Below are positions 46,331 through 56,439 of a stretch of DNA of 64,000 nucleotides, one piece after another. Below the pieces are notes generated by a model, which was not told the DNA's origin, made no database searches, and saw only the letters and a list, made by a program, of their open reading frames with translations. The stretch lies in the NCBI GenBank assembly GCA_030447275.1, contig JAUJPF010000002.1, positions 1 through 64,000 on the forward strand, written 5' to 3'. The stretch comes from Solirubrobacteraceae bacterium. GTDB lineage: Bacteria; Actinomycetota; Thermoleophilia; Solirubrobacterales; Solirubrobacteraceae. Each line of letters begins with the position of its first letter. Position 1 is the first letter of the stretch. The translations under genes were made by a program, and so were the position numbers.

Positions 46331-47506
46331 TCAGGCTCCGGCGCGCACCATCCGGGCCAAGGTGCGCGGCCGGAACATCGCCGTCGGCTGCTCATGGCGG
46401 GCGCCGACCCGCGCGAAGGCGCGCATGACGTGCTCGTCGCGGGCCGCGGCCCTGAACATCATCCGCTCGACCGGGTTCGTCGGGCGGCCGCTCGAGATGT
46501 CGGCGACGAACCAGTGGTGCACCGCCAGGCGGCGGAAGTGCGCGCGCCGGTAGCGCGCGAGCGCGGCGTCGAGGTCGCCGCCGCCGGTGAGCGCGTCCGC
46601 CGTCTCCTCGACCAGCCAGTCGGCGCTCTGGAACGCCCAGCCGCACCCGACGCCCCACAGCGGATCGGCCGAGAGCGCTGCGTCGCCGACGAGCGCGACC
46701 CCGTGCTTCGCCGCGGGCCGCAGGACGTTCGGCAGGTCGAGCTTGCCGAGCAGCTTGCCCTCGCGCGTGGCGCCGTCGAGCACCGGGCCGTCGGGCAGCG
46801 ACTCGACCATCCGCAGGTACGCGCCCTCGAGGTCGGCCCTGAACTCGGGGAGCCGGTCGCGATGCGGGGCGACGAGCACGACCGTGAGCCCGTCCTCGTT
46901 CGGGAACGTGTACGCCGCGTCCGGGTCGAGGAACCACGTGCGGCTGCGGGCGGTCCGCGGCTCGAGGTCGCGGTAGTACGACCAGTAGAAGAAGCGCCCG
47001 TGCGGCTTGACCCGCCCGCGGATGCCGGCCATCTGCGCGACCTTCGAGCCGCGCCCGTCGGCGCCGACGACGACCTTCGCGTCGACCGTCGCCCCGTCGC
47101 GCAGCGCGACGCCGCGGCCGGTCAGCCCGGTGACGGTGGTGCCGGTCAGCAGGTCGACGCCCGGAGTCTCTGCCGTCATCTCGCGCAGCAGCGGGTCGAG
47201 CGTGCGGCGGGTGACGCTGTAGCCGTGCTCCTCCTCGGCCGGCGGACCGTGGATCCAGCCGCCGTGCGGGGTCCAGATCTCGAGCGAGTTGCGGTTGGCG
47301 CCGAGCGCGTCGAGCGGCCCCGCCAGCCCGAGCTTCTCGATCACCGGCGTCGCGCTCGGCTGCACGAAGTGCGTGCAGACCGTCTTGTACGCCTTCGGGT
47401 CGGGTTTGCGCTCGATCAGCGCGACCTTCGCGCCGCGCTGCGCGAAGAGGCGGGCGGCGGTGCAGCCGCCGACGCTCGCCCCGACGACCGCGACGTCGTA
47501 CGTCAC
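46331..47506 (-). CDS. FAD-dependent oxidoreductase (geranylgeranyl reductase-like)
   Basis: Flavoprotein of 391 residues. N-terminal Rossmann motif 'VAVVGASVGGCTAARLFAQRG' binds FAD, 'VVVGADGRGSKVA' is the GD/DG motif, and 'VALVGDAALSADPLWGVGCGWAFQSADWL' is the second flavin motif of p-hydroxybenzoate hydroxylase/GGR-type enzymes. The C-terminal part has a basic helical segment. GTG 47506 overlaps the preceding small frame. Likely a hydroxylase or polyprenyl reductase; the substrate is not clear. Confidence 0.85.
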   Translation of the reverse strand: MTYDVAVVGASVGGCTAARLFAQRGAKVALIERKPDPKAYKTVCTHFVQPSATPVIEKLGLAGPLDALGANRNSLEIWTPHGGWIHGPPAEEEHGYSVTRRTLDPLLREMTAETPGVDLLTGTTVTGLTGRGVALRDGATVDAKVVVGADGRGSKVAQMAGIRGRVKPHGRFFYWSYYRDLEPRTARSRTWFLDPDAAYTFPNEDGLTVVLVAPHRDRLPEFRADLEGAYLRMVESLPDGPVLDGATREGKLLGKLDLPNVLRPAAKHGVALVGDAALSADPLWGVGCGWAFQSADWLVEETADALTGGGDLDAALARYRRAHFRRLAVHHWFVADISSGRPTNPVERMMFRAAARDEHVMRAFARVGARHEQPTAMFRPRTLARMVRAGA

Positions 47507-47598
47507 CCGGCGCGGCGCATGGCGCTCGCCTCGCGGCCGTTCCAGACGGCGGCGAACCGCTGGGCGAAGGCGGTCGGAGTCGAGGTGTCCACGCTCAT
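47503..47598 (-). CDS. short leader-like frame, possible SnoaL-type remnant
   Basis: A 31-residue frame, ATG 47598 to a TGA that overlaps the oxidoreductase GTG. The sequence 'TAFAQRFAAVWNGREASAM' resembles the first helix of SnoaL-like/NTF2-fold proteins, then ends abruptly. It could be the stump of a truncated gene or a short coupled leader. Only 18 bases separate it from the divergent helicase start. Confidence 0.25.
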   Translation of the reverse strand: MSVDTSTPTAFAQRFAAVWNGREASAMRRAG

Positions 47599-47616
47599 GC
47601 GCGCGACACTACGCCC

Positions 47617-50600
47617 GTGCGCATCGCATATCCACCGGAACTGCCGGTCAGCGCCCGGCGCGAGGATCTGCTCGAGACGATCGGGTCGTCGCAGGTCGTC
47701 GTCGTCGCGGGCGAGACGGGGTCGGGGAAGACGACGCAGCTCCCGAAGCTCTGCGTCGAGCTGGGCCGCTCCGCGATCGCTCATACGCAGCCGCGGCGGA
47801 TCGCGGCGCGGTCCGTGGCCGAGCGGATCGCGTTCGAGATGGACGTGCCGCTCGGGCGTGAGGTCGGCTACGCGGTGCGCTTCAACGACCGCTCGTCGCG
47901 CGACTCGCGGGTGCGCGTCCTGACCGACGGGCTGCTGCTGGCCGAGGTCCAGCACGACCGGCTGCTGCGCCGCTACGACACGATCATCGTCGACGAGGCG
48001 CACGAGCGCAGCCTGAACGTCGACTTCCTGCTCGGCTACCTGCGCGGGCTGCTGCCCCGGCGGCCCGACCTGAAGCTCGTCATCACGAGCGCGACGATCG
48101 ATCCCGGCCGCTTCAGCGCGCACTTCGGCGACGCGCCGTGGCTGAAGTCGATCCTTCCGGAACGGCCGGATCTGAAGGTGGTGATCACGTCGGCGACGAT
48201 CGACCCCGAGCGGTTCGCCGCGCACTTCGACGGCGCGCCGATCGTCGAGGTGAGCGGGCGGACGTATCCGGTGGAGACCATCTACTCCCCGTTGAGCGAC
48301 CACACCGATCCGCTCGACGGGATCGCCGACGCCATCCACACCCTCACCGCCCAGCCGCCGGGCGACGTCCTCGTCTTCCTGAGCGGCGAGCGTGAGATCC
48401 GCGACTGCGCCGACCTCCTCCGCGGCCGCTTCCCCGACATCGACGTCCTCCCGCTCTACGCCCGTCTGTCCGCGGCGGAGCAGCAGCGGGTGTTTGTGAC
48501 CGGCCCGCGGCGGCGCGTGATCCTCGCGACGAACGTCGCCGAGACGTCGCTGACCGTGCCCGGCATCCGCTACGTCGTCGACCCCGGCACCGCGGATCAG
48601 CCGCTACAGCGCGCGGCTGAAGGTGCAGCGGCTGCCGATCGAGCCGATCTCGCAGGCGTCGGCCAACCAGCGCGCCGGGCGCTGCGGCCGCGTCGCGCCG
48701 GGCATGTGCGTCCGGCTGTACTCCGAGGAGGACTTCCTCGCGCGGCCGGAGTTCACCGACCCCGAGATCCTGCGGACGTCGCTCGCCGCGGTGATCCTCC
48801 AGATGGCGGCTTCGAGGTTGGGCGACATCGAGGACTTCCCGTTCCTCGACCCTCCGGATCGCCGGCAGGTGCGCGACGGGGTGAACCTGCTCGTGGAGCT
48901 CGGGGCGCTGGATGGGGATGGGTCGCTGACGTCGGTCGGGCGTCGGCTGGCGCGGCTGCCGGTCGATCCGCGTCTCGGGCGGATGGTCGTCGAGGCGGGC
49001 GAGCGGGGCTGCGCGGAGGAGGTGATCGTCATCGCGGCGGCGCTGTCGATCCAGGACCCGCGCGAGCGCCCGGCCGACGCCCAGGCCGCCGCCGACGAGT
49101 CGCACGCGCGCTTCGCCGACGAGCGGTCGGACTTCCTCGCGCTGTGGACCCTGTGGGAGTACCTGCGTAAGCAGCAGCGTGCGCTGTCGGGCAACCAGTT
49201 CCGCAAGCGCTGCAAGGCGGAGTACTTGCACTACATGCGGGTGCGCGAGTGGCAGGACCTCGTGGCGCAGCTACGGACCGCGGCGCGACGGGCGGACGTG
49301 CCGTTGGAGTCGGCTCCGGCCAAGCCCGACGATGTTCACCGCGCGCTGTTGGCGGGGCTGCTGTCGCACGTCGGGATGAAGGAGGGGCGCGAGTACGTCG
49401 GCGCGCGCGAGGCTCGGTTCTCCTTGTGGCCGGGATCGGTGCTCGCGCGCCGGCAGCCGCCGTGGGTGATGGTGGCCGAGCTGGTCGAGACGTCGCGGCT
49501 GTGGGGAAGGGAGGCGGCGCGGATCGACCCGCGGTGGATCGAGCCGCTGGCGGCGCACCTGGTGCGGCGGTCGTACTCGGAGCCGCGGTGGGACGCGAAG
49601 CGGGGTGCGGCCGTGGCTTCGGAGCGCCTGACGCTGTACGGGCTGCCGGTCGTCGCCGGTCGGACGGTGCCGTACGCGCGCGTTGATGCGGCGGCGGCGC
49701 GCGAGATCTTCATCCGCAGCGCGCTCGTGCAGCGCGACTGGGAGGCGCCGCACGCGTTGCTCGCCGAGAACGCGCGGCGGATCGACGAGGTGCACGAGCT
49801 GGAGGACCGCGCGCGGCGGCGGGACCTCCTCGTCGAGGACGCCGCGCTGTTCGCCTTCTTCGACGAGCGGATCCCAGAGGAGGTCGTGTCGGCGCGGCAC
49901 TTCGCGCGGTGGCTGCGCGGCCAGGATCCGTCGCTGCTCGTGTTCCCGCGCGAGCTGTTGGTGCGTGCTTCCGCGTCGCTCGAAGGGCGGCCCGACGCGT
50001 GGAAGCAAGGCGATCTGATGTTGCAGTTGTCGTACCGGTTCGAGCCGGGGAGCTCGCGTGACGGCGTCACCGTCCATGTCCCCCTGCGGGTGCTCGCGGC
50101 GCTGAAGCCAGACGGCTTCGACTGGCTCGTGCCGGCGCTGCGGGAGGAGCTCGTGACGGCGCTGATCCGATCGCTGCCGAAGGAGCTGCGGCGTCAGCTC
50201 GTCCCGGTGCCGGAGGTCGCCAAGCGCGTGATGGGCCAGCTGCGCCCGCGCCGCGGGCGGTTCGTCGATGCCGTCGCCGCCGCGCTGCCCGCTCGCGTCC
50301 CTGCGGAGGCGTTCGACGTAGAGCGACTCCCGCCGCACCTGCGGATGCGGTTCCGGGTCGAGGACGAGCGCGGTGCCGTCGTGGCCGAGGGCGACGACCT
50401 GGAGGAGTTGCGCGCGCGCCTGCGCCCGCGCCTGCGCGAGGAGCTGTCGCGGGCGGCGCGGGGGTTGGAGCGGCGCGGGCTGACGTCGTGGGACGGGATC
50501 GGCGAGCTGCCTCGGGCCGTGGCGCTGCCGGGGACCGGGAAGTCGGTGCGGGCGTATCCGGCGCTCGTGGACGAGGGCGAGACCGTCGGCGTGCGGGTGC

Positions 50601-51256
50601 TCGACACGGTCGAGGCGCAGGCTGACGCGATGCGGGTCGGCACGCGCCGGCTTCTGCGCCTCTCGGTGCCAACGCCGTCGCTCCGCCCGCCGCTGGCGTT
50701 CGCGACCCACGGCAGCGCGGCCGCGGTTCTCGACGACTGCATCGACGCTGCGGTCGATTCGCTGGTGGACGAGCACGGCGGGCCGGCGTGGAACGAGCGT
50801 GGGTTCGTGGCGCTGCGCTCGTTCGTCGCCTCTCGCCTCCACGATCGGAGCGCCGCCGTCGTCGCGGCGGTGGTCCGCGTGCTGGACGCCGAGCGCGACG
50901 TCGCGCGGCGACTGGAGTCGCTCACCGCTCCCGCGCTGCGGCCGGTCGTCGACGACGTGGCCGAGCAGCTGCGCCGCCTGCTGCCGCCGGGCTTCGTCGC
51001 GTCCTTTGGAGCTCGCCGCCTGCCCGACGTGGAGCGCTACCTGCGCGCCGCGGAGCGCCGCGTCGACCGCGCCCCCTCCGCCCTCGCCGCCGACCTCGAC
51101 CGGATGCGGGTCGTGCACGAGCTCGAGGAGCAGGCGACTGACCGACCCGACCTCTTCTGGGACCTCCAGGAGCTTCGCGTCAGCCAGTCTGCGCAGGGTC
51201 TGGCGCGGGGTGGGGTATCGGTGAAGAAGCTGCGCCGTCAGCTGGCGGCCCAGTGA
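47617..51256 (+). CDS. hrpA: HrpA-type DEAH-box RNA helicase (frameshift near 48590; duplicated SAT motif)
   Basis: About 1,210 residues when joined, normal for HrpA. Walker A 'GETGSGKTTQLPK', 'TQPRRIAA', DEAH 'IIVDEAHERS', motif III 'SAT', motif V 'TNVAETSLTVPGIRYVVD', motif VI 'QRAGRCGR', then the HA2/OB region and HrpA-specific C-terminal domain. A two-base loss near 48590-48597 breaks the frame after 'VVDPGTA'; 'SRYSARLKVQRLPIEPISQASA' follows in another frame. A 34-residue unit around motif III is present twice (48061-48138 and 48163-48240). GTG 47617 start. Roles in mRNA processing and ribosome rescue are known for the family. Confidence 0.88.
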
Positions 51257-51316
51257 ACCGCGCCCCCCGTCCGACACGTAGAATCCAAGGCCAGCAGGGA
51301 ACCCGAGGGAGAACGC

Positions 51317-51787
51317 ATGAAGAAGACCGTGTCAGTCACTGCGCTCGCGTGTACCGCGGTCGCGGTCGCGGGGGTCGGGAGCCTCAGCGCCGCACCGAGC
51401 TCGACGGGCGCGCTGACCACGAAGCTCACCGGCGCCGCCGAGAGGCCGAACCCCGGCGACCCGAACGGCAAGGGCACCGCGGTCGTGCGGCTCAACGCCG
51501 CGCGCGGGCGCGTCTGCTTCAACATCAGCATGAAGAACATCGCCGGCTCGACCGCCGCGCACATCCACGAGGCGCCGCCCACCGCCGCCGGCCCCATCGT
51601 CGTGACGCTGTTCGGGGGTCAGTCGTCGGCGCGACTGCGCAAGGGCTGCGTGACCGGCGTCGACGCCGCGCTGATCCGCGAGATCCTCGCGTCCCCGCGC
51701 GACTACTACGTCAACGTGCACAACACCGAGTTCATGGCCGGAGCGATCCGCGGCCAGCTGAAGCGCAAGCCGAAGCCGTCCTCGTAG
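51317..51787 (+). CDS. secreted CHRD-domain protein
   Basis: A 156-residue protein with a signal peptide ('MKKTVSVTALACTAVAVAG') and a CHRD domain: 'TGAAERPNPGDPNGKGTAVVRL', 'CFNISMKNIAGSTAAHIHEAP', 'PRDYYVNVHNTEFMAGAIRGQL'. Two Cys may pair. CHRD domains occur in exported bacterial proteins and in chordin, with no settled function in bacteria. ATG 51317 has a GAGGGAGAA ribosome site. Followed by a strong terminator. Confidence 0.9.
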   Translation: MKKTVSVTALACTAVAVAGVGSLSAAPSSTGALTTKLTGAAERPNPGDPNGKGTAVVRLNAARGRVCFNISMKNIAGSTAAHIHEAPPTAAGPIVVTLFGGQSSARLRKGCVTGVDAALIREILASPRDYYVNVHNTEFMAGAIRGQLKRKPKPSS

Positions 51788-51861
51788 GACTCCGCGTCAC
51801 GGCTCTTCACGAGGGTCACGGCGAGCCCTCTCCGAGCCCCGTCGACGCGCCCCTGAGAACC

Positions 51862-51887
51862 GAAGGCCCGCCATCCGGCGGGCCTTC
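51862..51887 (+). terminator. Rho-independent terminator after the CHRD gene
   Basis: Perfect 11-base stem GAAGGCCCGCC / GGCGGGCCTTC with ATCC loop, 74 bases after the CHRD stop and 26 bases before the tRNA. The stem is near-symmetric, so it could work in both directions; there is no long T tract. Confidence 0.75.
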
Positions 51888-51913
51888 GCCGTGGCTACAC
51901 TTCGCCGACCCTC

Positions 51914-51987
51914 GCCGGAGTAGCTCAGTCGGTTAGAGCAGCGGAATCATAATCCGCGTGTCGGGGGTTCGAGTCCCTCCTCCGGCA
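51914..51987 (+). tRNA. tRNA-Met (anticodon CAU)
   Basis: 74-base cloverleaf without encoded CCA. Acceptor GCCGGAG/CTCCGGC, D arm GCTC..GAGC with AGTCGGTTA loop, anticodon stem GCGGA/TCCGC with CAT at 51948-51950, T arm GGGGG-TTCGAGT-CCCTC, discriminator A. The first pair is a full G-C, so it is not the initiator type; elongator Met is most likely, though a CAU tRNA-Ile2 cannot be excluded by eye. The integrase gene starts 102 bases downstream, marking this as the likely attachment site. Confidence 0.93.
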
Positions 51988-51992
51988 CTGTG

Positions 51993-52025
51993 AAAGGCCC
52001 GCAAAAGCGGGCCTTTCTCTTTTGT
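51993..52025 (+). terminator. Rho-independent terminator after tRNA-Met
   Basis: Stem AAAGGCCCGC / GCGGGCCTTT with an AAAA loop, followed by CTCTTTTGTT. It begins 6 bases after the tRNA and is the strongest terminator in the window. It lies between the tRNA and the integrase, so the tRNA is transcribed separately from the inserted element. Confidence 0.85.
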
Positions 52026-52089
52026 TAGCTCTCCGCGGCGACACAAACTGTGTGCCAACCGTGTGCCAGGAGGAGTACGATTTCGAGCC

Positions 52090-53251
52090 ATGAGCACGGC
52101 TCGACCCTCCGGCCACGTCTACCGCCACGAGGGTCGGCGCGGGCCTGTGTGGCGCGCGCTCTACCGGCTGCCGGACGGGCGCCGGGTTCATCGCACTGTC
52201 GGCCCGGCGTGGACTGAGCGCGGCCGTCCGCCCGCCGGGTACTTCACGAAGCGGCTCGCGGAGGACTGGCTGCGCGAGGTCCTCGACCAGGCGCGCCGCG
52301 GGACGCTGCCCGGGATGGTGCGGACCGGCGTCTCGTTCGCCGAGGCCTGCGAGGACTACCTCGCGCACAAGGAATCGGATCGCCGGCTCAAGCCGACCAC
52401 GCTACGCGACTACCGGAGCACCGTGAAGTTCCACCTGCTGCCGGCGTTCGGCGCGCTCCCGGTCGAGGACATCACGACCGACATGGTCGAGAGCTGGAAG
52501 CTCACGCTCGACATGAGCAACGCGACGAAGATCAAGGTGCTCACCGTCCTGTATGGCGTGATGGAGCGGGCGCGAAAGCGGCATCGGCTCGCTGTGAATC
52601 CGGTACGCGAGGTCGAGAAGCCGCGGCGCGAGGGTGGCCAGGGCGACGAGCTGCAGTTCTACTCGCCCGAGGAGGTCCTCGCTTTGGTGCGGGCGGCGGA
52701 GTCGGAGCAGGACGCGGCGATCTTCCTGACGGCGGCGTTCACCGGCCTGCGCCGCGGCGAGCTGCTCGCCCTTCGCTGGCGAGACGTCGACTTCGCGGGT
52801 CAGGTCGTCCGCGTCCGCGCGAGCTACGCCGAGGGCCAGCTCACGACGCCCAAGTCCGGGAAGGTGCGCTCGGTGCCCATGGCGCCCGATGTCGCGACGG
52901 CGCTTGCCGCGCTCGGCCAGCGCGGGTCGTGGACCGGCGATGACGACCTCGTGTTCGCGGGCCCCGGCGGAACCTTCCTCGACGGGCGCGGTCTCCGCCG
53001 CCGGTACATGACGGCGGTGCGGCGCGCCGGCCTGCGCCCGCTGCGCTTCCACGACCTTCGCCACACGTTCGGGACGCGGATGATCGCGAAGGCCGACATC
53101 CGGCGCGTGCAGGAGTGGATGGGCCACGCCGACGTCCACAACGCTCCGCTACTCGCACTACGTCCCGCGCCACGACGACGCGGCGCTCGTCGCGGAGGCG
53201 TTCGGGGTCAGCGGCGCGGCGGAACGTTCTGCCGCGCGATCCACTCCCTGA
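52090..53251 (+). CDS. tyrosine-type site-specific integrase (frameshift before the catalytic Tyr)
   Basis: Phage-type integrase of about 387 residues. N-terminal arm-binding region, SAM-like core-binding domain ('FAEACEDYLAHKESDRRLKPTTLRDYRST'), catalytic domain with 'TGLRRGELLALRWRDVDF' (Arg), 'PLRFHDLRHTFGTRM' (HxxR) and 'VQEWMGHADV'. The nucleophile region 'RYSHYVPRHDDAALVAEAFG' is in another frame: a loss of two bases near 53138-53142 explains it, and the repaired frame ends at TGA 53251. Directly downstream of tRNA-Met, its probable attB. ATG 52090 chosen; AGGAGG lies rather far (17 bases) upstream. Probably functional if the shift is a read error. Confidence 0.88.
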
Positions 53252-53423
53252 GCAGCTCGGGATCGAACAGCGTTCGCCGGCCGACCTTGAGGAAGGGAAT
53301 GCGCCGAGCGCGCGCCAGCTCGTAGATGGTCGACCGCGGCACGCGCAGGATCTCGGAAACCTCGGCCGCGGTGAGCAGGCGGTTCGCCGTCGTCGGTGTC
53401 GCGTCGATCGTCACGTTTCCCAA
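53208..53423 (-). CDS. excisionase-like helix-turn-helix protein
   Basis: A 71-residue MerR/excisionase-type winged helix: 'RLLTAAEVSEILRVPRSTIYELARARRIPFLKVGRRTLFDPELLREWI' over residues 15-63 (the AEV..SRSTIY helix and 'KVGRR' wing). Such proteins direct integrase toward excision. Start TTG 53423 or GTG 53414. Its 3' end overlaps the repaired integrase 3' end by 44 bases, tail to tail, and the relaxase gene ends 35 bases upstream on the same strand. Confidence 0.85.
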   Translation of the reverse strand: MGNVTIDATPTTANRLLTAAEVSEILRVPRSTIYELARARRIPFLKVGRRTLFDPELLREWIARQNVPPRR

Positions 53424-53457
53424 GTCGCGTCACGGGCCCGGCCACCCCCCTCCAACT

Positions 53458-56418
53458 TCACGGACCCAGATCGAGGTCGACGTCGACGCTCGGCGGCTCG
53501 AGCGCGAGTTCGGGACCGTCGCGCACCCCGTCCACGGCGGCGCGAGACCACTCGTCGCGATCGTGCAAGCCGACTGACGGCTCCGCATGGAGCCGCGCGA
53601 CGATCTCGTCCCGGAGCTCATCGCAGCCGGGGTCTTCGGCCAGCAGAAGCGAGACCGTGTCCTCGCCGTGCTCGAGCAGCCACGCATCCCGCCTCTCGAG
53701 CGCCGCGGCGTGCTCGTCCTCGTGGCGAGTGGTCTCGGACTGCCAGAAGTCGAGCGCCCGTTCGTGGCCGGCGATATGGCTGTCGAGCGCCGCGCGCTCG
53801 TGGCGGTGGAAGATCCGTCCGAGTCCAGCGCGCTCGACTCGCATCTCTTCGAGGCGCACTCGCGTCTCCTCGCGCGTCCGCTCCGCCGATTCCAACTCTC
53901 GCTCCGCGCGCGCCTCGTCGGCCAGGAGCAGCGCGAACCGGGTCAGTGCGTCCCGCGCGGCGTCCGACCCAGCTGCGGGAACGTGATCGAGCGCCAGCGT
54001 CTTAGCGTGGCTGTCGCCGAGCATGTCGACGAGCTGCCGACCGATCGGGTCCTCGTCGGGCTCGAGACCGGGAAGGTGGCGCTCGACCGAGGCGGGCGAG
54101 ACGAGGTAGAAGCGCGCCTCGTCGCGGTGGCGCGACAGCGCGGTGTAGCCCCACTCGCGATACAGGTCGTCCGAGCCGAGCACGAACGCGCGATCGACGG
54201 TCGCGCCCTGCGCCTTGTGCGCGGTGAGCGCATAGCCGTGGTCGAGGTGGCCGTCCTCGAGGTACGCGGCGTCGAGATTGACCGTCGCACCCCCTGAGAG
54301 CCGAAGTTGGGCGGTGCGACGGTCAAGATCGACGCCGGTCACTTCGCCACGATCGCCATTGACCACCCCGAGCCGCCGGTCATTCCGTGAGGCGACGACG
54401 CGATCACCGACGGCGAACATCCTGCCGCCAGCGTCCAGCTCGAGGTCGCCGAGCTGCCCGACCTCACGGAGGACGGCGCGGGCCCGGCCGTTGAGGTCGG
54501 CGACGTCGCTGCGTCGGTGGGCGATCATCACGGCGTCGACGCCGGGCTGCTGCGCCGCGCGCCACCAGTCGCCGACCAGCTCGGCGCGAGTCGCATCGGC
54601 GGTCGGCCGGGCGACGATCCGACCGCGATCGCGATACGCGTCGGCCCACGTCTCGACGTCACCCTGGCGCAGCGCGTCGAGCGCCTCGCGGTCCCAGTCG
54701 TGTCGCTGGCGGCGCGCCTCGTTCAGTTCGACCGCGCCGAGCCGGTCGGCGAGGCCGCGGAAGCCGCCGCCGGCGTCGATCTCGGGGAGCTGGCGGTCGT
54801 CGCCGACGAGCACGAGCTTCGCCCGCGCCTCGGCCGCGTGCCCCGTCAACTCGGCCAGCACGCGCGAGCCCACCATGCCGGCCTCGTCGACGACGAGGAC
54901 CGTCCGATCGTCAAGCGAACGACCGCGCTCCAGCTCGCCACGCAGCCGCGCGATCGTCGTCGCGTCGATACCGGCCTGGTCCTCGAGCTCCCGCGCTGCC
55001 CGCGCCGACAACGCGCACCCGAGGACCTGAAGCTCGGAGCGCTCCCACGCCTGCTTCGCCGCGTCGAGCGCGTACGTCTTGCCCGTCCCCGCGGCGGCAC
55101 GCATCACCTGGACTCCATCGCCGGATTGAGTGAGCGCCCGAACCGCCTCGGCCTGCTCGGCTGACAGGTCATGACGCTCGTCGAGCGTCTGATCGACGAC
55201 CGTGCGATCCGCGAGCCCGGCGCCCTCGCCGAGTCGTGCGTTCGCGCCGTCGAGCAGGCCGCGCTCGACAGCGAGCGTGCCGGTCGTCGTGAACCGCTGC
55301 TCGCGCGGACCCTTGCCCTCCGCCGGCTCGAGTTCGACGACATCGGCGCGCGCGAGCAGCTCGTCGGCCAGCGCTTCGACACGAGCGACTGAGGCCCCCT
55401 CCGGCTGCGCCGCGGCGACGGCCTGCAGCACGTCACGCCGCGTGAACGTGCTCGCCTGCTCGGTCAGCTCATCGGGCGCCGGCCGCCGCTCACCGCGCCG
55501 TTCGAGCTCCCGTCCGACCAACCCCGCGACCGCCTCACGATCCAGGCCGTGCTCCGCGGCCCGGGCGCGCCACTCGTCTCGCAGCCGCTCCACCGAGACC
55601 GGCGGCTCCTTACGCCGGCGCGTCTCGAGCACTGCGACCTCAGCCGCTCGCGCCGAGCGCGCACCTCGCTCGCGCATGTGCTCGACAACTTCCGCGCGCC
55701 GCGTCGAGAAGTGCTCGACGACCTCGCGACGAACTCCTGCCAGATCGGCGCAACCGCGGCGAACCGGACCCCACTCGACCCCCAGCCGCTCGGTCAGCTC
55801 GGCCCGAAGCGCGGCCTGGTAGAGGTACCCGGCGGTCTTCGCGTGGCGGTAGAGCAGCCGGCTGTCAAGGGCGCCCCACTTACCGTCCTCGCCCCGCGCG
55901 AGGTTCCCGATCACGACATGGCTATGCAGCAGCGGATCGCCCGCGCGCGACGTCCGGTGCGCAAACCCGGCCGCGACGAACCCCTCGGCGCGTACCGGGC
56001 GGACACCGTCCGTGCCGCGCCGCCCCTGGCAAGCCTCGTCCTCCAGGTAGCCGAGCGCCTGCCGCACTGCGGAGTCGTGCGCCGCGCGCGTCGCCGCGGA
56101 GACGTCTGTGTCGCCGAGCGCCCACAGCAAGCTCACGCTCTTCGGCGGCTTGAACGTCAGATCAAACGCCGAGACGCCGCTCTGGCGCACGACCCGTCGC
56201 AGCTCGCCACCACCGACCGGATCACGGCCGCGCAGCAGCGCTGTCAGCCCATCCTCGTTGACCGAGCCGCGAGCACCGAGGCTCCCTGCACCGGTCCCGA
56301 GCCAGACGCCGCCCGCGTCCTCCTCACCGGCGTAGTAATCCTCCCGGCCCTGACCAACCTGCTCGAGGTAGTACCGCTCCCGCTCATCCCCTGCGAGCAC
56401 GCGTCCAATCGACAGCAC
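53458..56418 (-). CDS. MobF (TrwC/TraA)-type relaxase-helicase
   Basis: Conjugative relaxase of 986 residues. N-terminal TrwC relaxase domain with Tyr pairs 'RYYLEQV' and 'DYYAGEED' (residues 16-29), 'FDLTFKPPKSVSLLWAL' and the three-His site 'AHRTSRAGDPLLHSHVVIG'. A RecD-like helicase follows: Walker A 'RAAAGTGKTYALDA', Walker B 'VLVVDEAGMVGSR', 'GDDRQLPEIDAGGGF' and C-terminal 'GYALTAHKAQGATVDRAFVL' and 'YTALSRHRDEARFYLV'. The last 200 residues are Glu/Arg-rich coiled coil. It would nick oriT and unwind DNA for transfer; the ATG at 56418 has a 24-base palindrome 22 bases upstream, a candidate oriT/operator. Confidence 0.92.
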   Translation of the reverse strand: MLSIGRVLAGDERERYYLEQVGQGREDYYAGEEDAGGVWLGTGAGSLGARGSVNEDGLTALLRGRDPVGGGELRRVVRQSGVSAFDLTFKPPKSVSLLWALGDTDVSAATRAAHDSAVRQALGYLEDEACQGRRGTDGVRPVRAEGFVAAGFAHRTSRAGDPLLHSHVVIGNLARGEDGKWGALDSRLLYRHAKTAGYLYQAALRAELTERLGVEWGPVRRGCADLAGVRREVVEHFSTRRAEVVEHMRERGARSARAAEVAVLETRRRKEPPVSVERLRDEWRARAAEHGLDREAVAGLVGRELERRGERRPAPDELTEQASTFTRRDVLQAVAAAQPEGASVARVEALADELLARADVVELEPAEGKGPREQRFTTTGTLAVERGLLDGANARLGEGAGLADRTVVDQTLDERHDLSAEQAEAVRALTQSGDGVQVMRAAAGTGKTYALDAAKQAWERSELQVLGCALSARAARELEDQAGIDATTIARLRGELERGRSLDDRTVLVVDEAGMVGSRVLAELTGHAAEARAKLVLVGDDRQLPEIDAGGGFRGLADRLGAVELNEARRQRHDWDREALDALRQGDVETWADAYRDRGRIVARPTADATRAELVGDWWRAAQQPGVDAVMIAHRRSDVADLNGRARAVLREVGQLGDLELDAGGRMFAVGDRVVASRNDRRLGVVNGDRGEVTGVDLDRRTAQLRLSGGATVNLDAAYLEDGHLDHGYALTAHKAQGATVDRAFVLGSDDLYREWGYTALSRHRDEARFYLVSPASVERHLPGLEPDEDPIGRQLVDMLGDSHAKTLALDHVPAAGSDAARDALTRFALLLADEARAERELESAERTREETRVRLEEMRVERAGLGRIFHRHERAALDSHIAGHERALDFWQSETTRHEDEHAAALERRDAWLLEHGEDTVSLLLAEDPGCDELRDEIVARLHAEPSVGLHDRDEWSRAAVDGVRDGPELALEPPSVDVDLDLGP

Positions 56419-56439
56419 ACCCCGTAGGTCGCGCGAGTC

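Noticed and set aside
49271..51277. Minus-strand open frame of 668 codons opposite hrpA
   Set aside because: Composition is Arg/Gln/His-rich with no domain resemblance; hrpA motifs on the plus strand explain the region.
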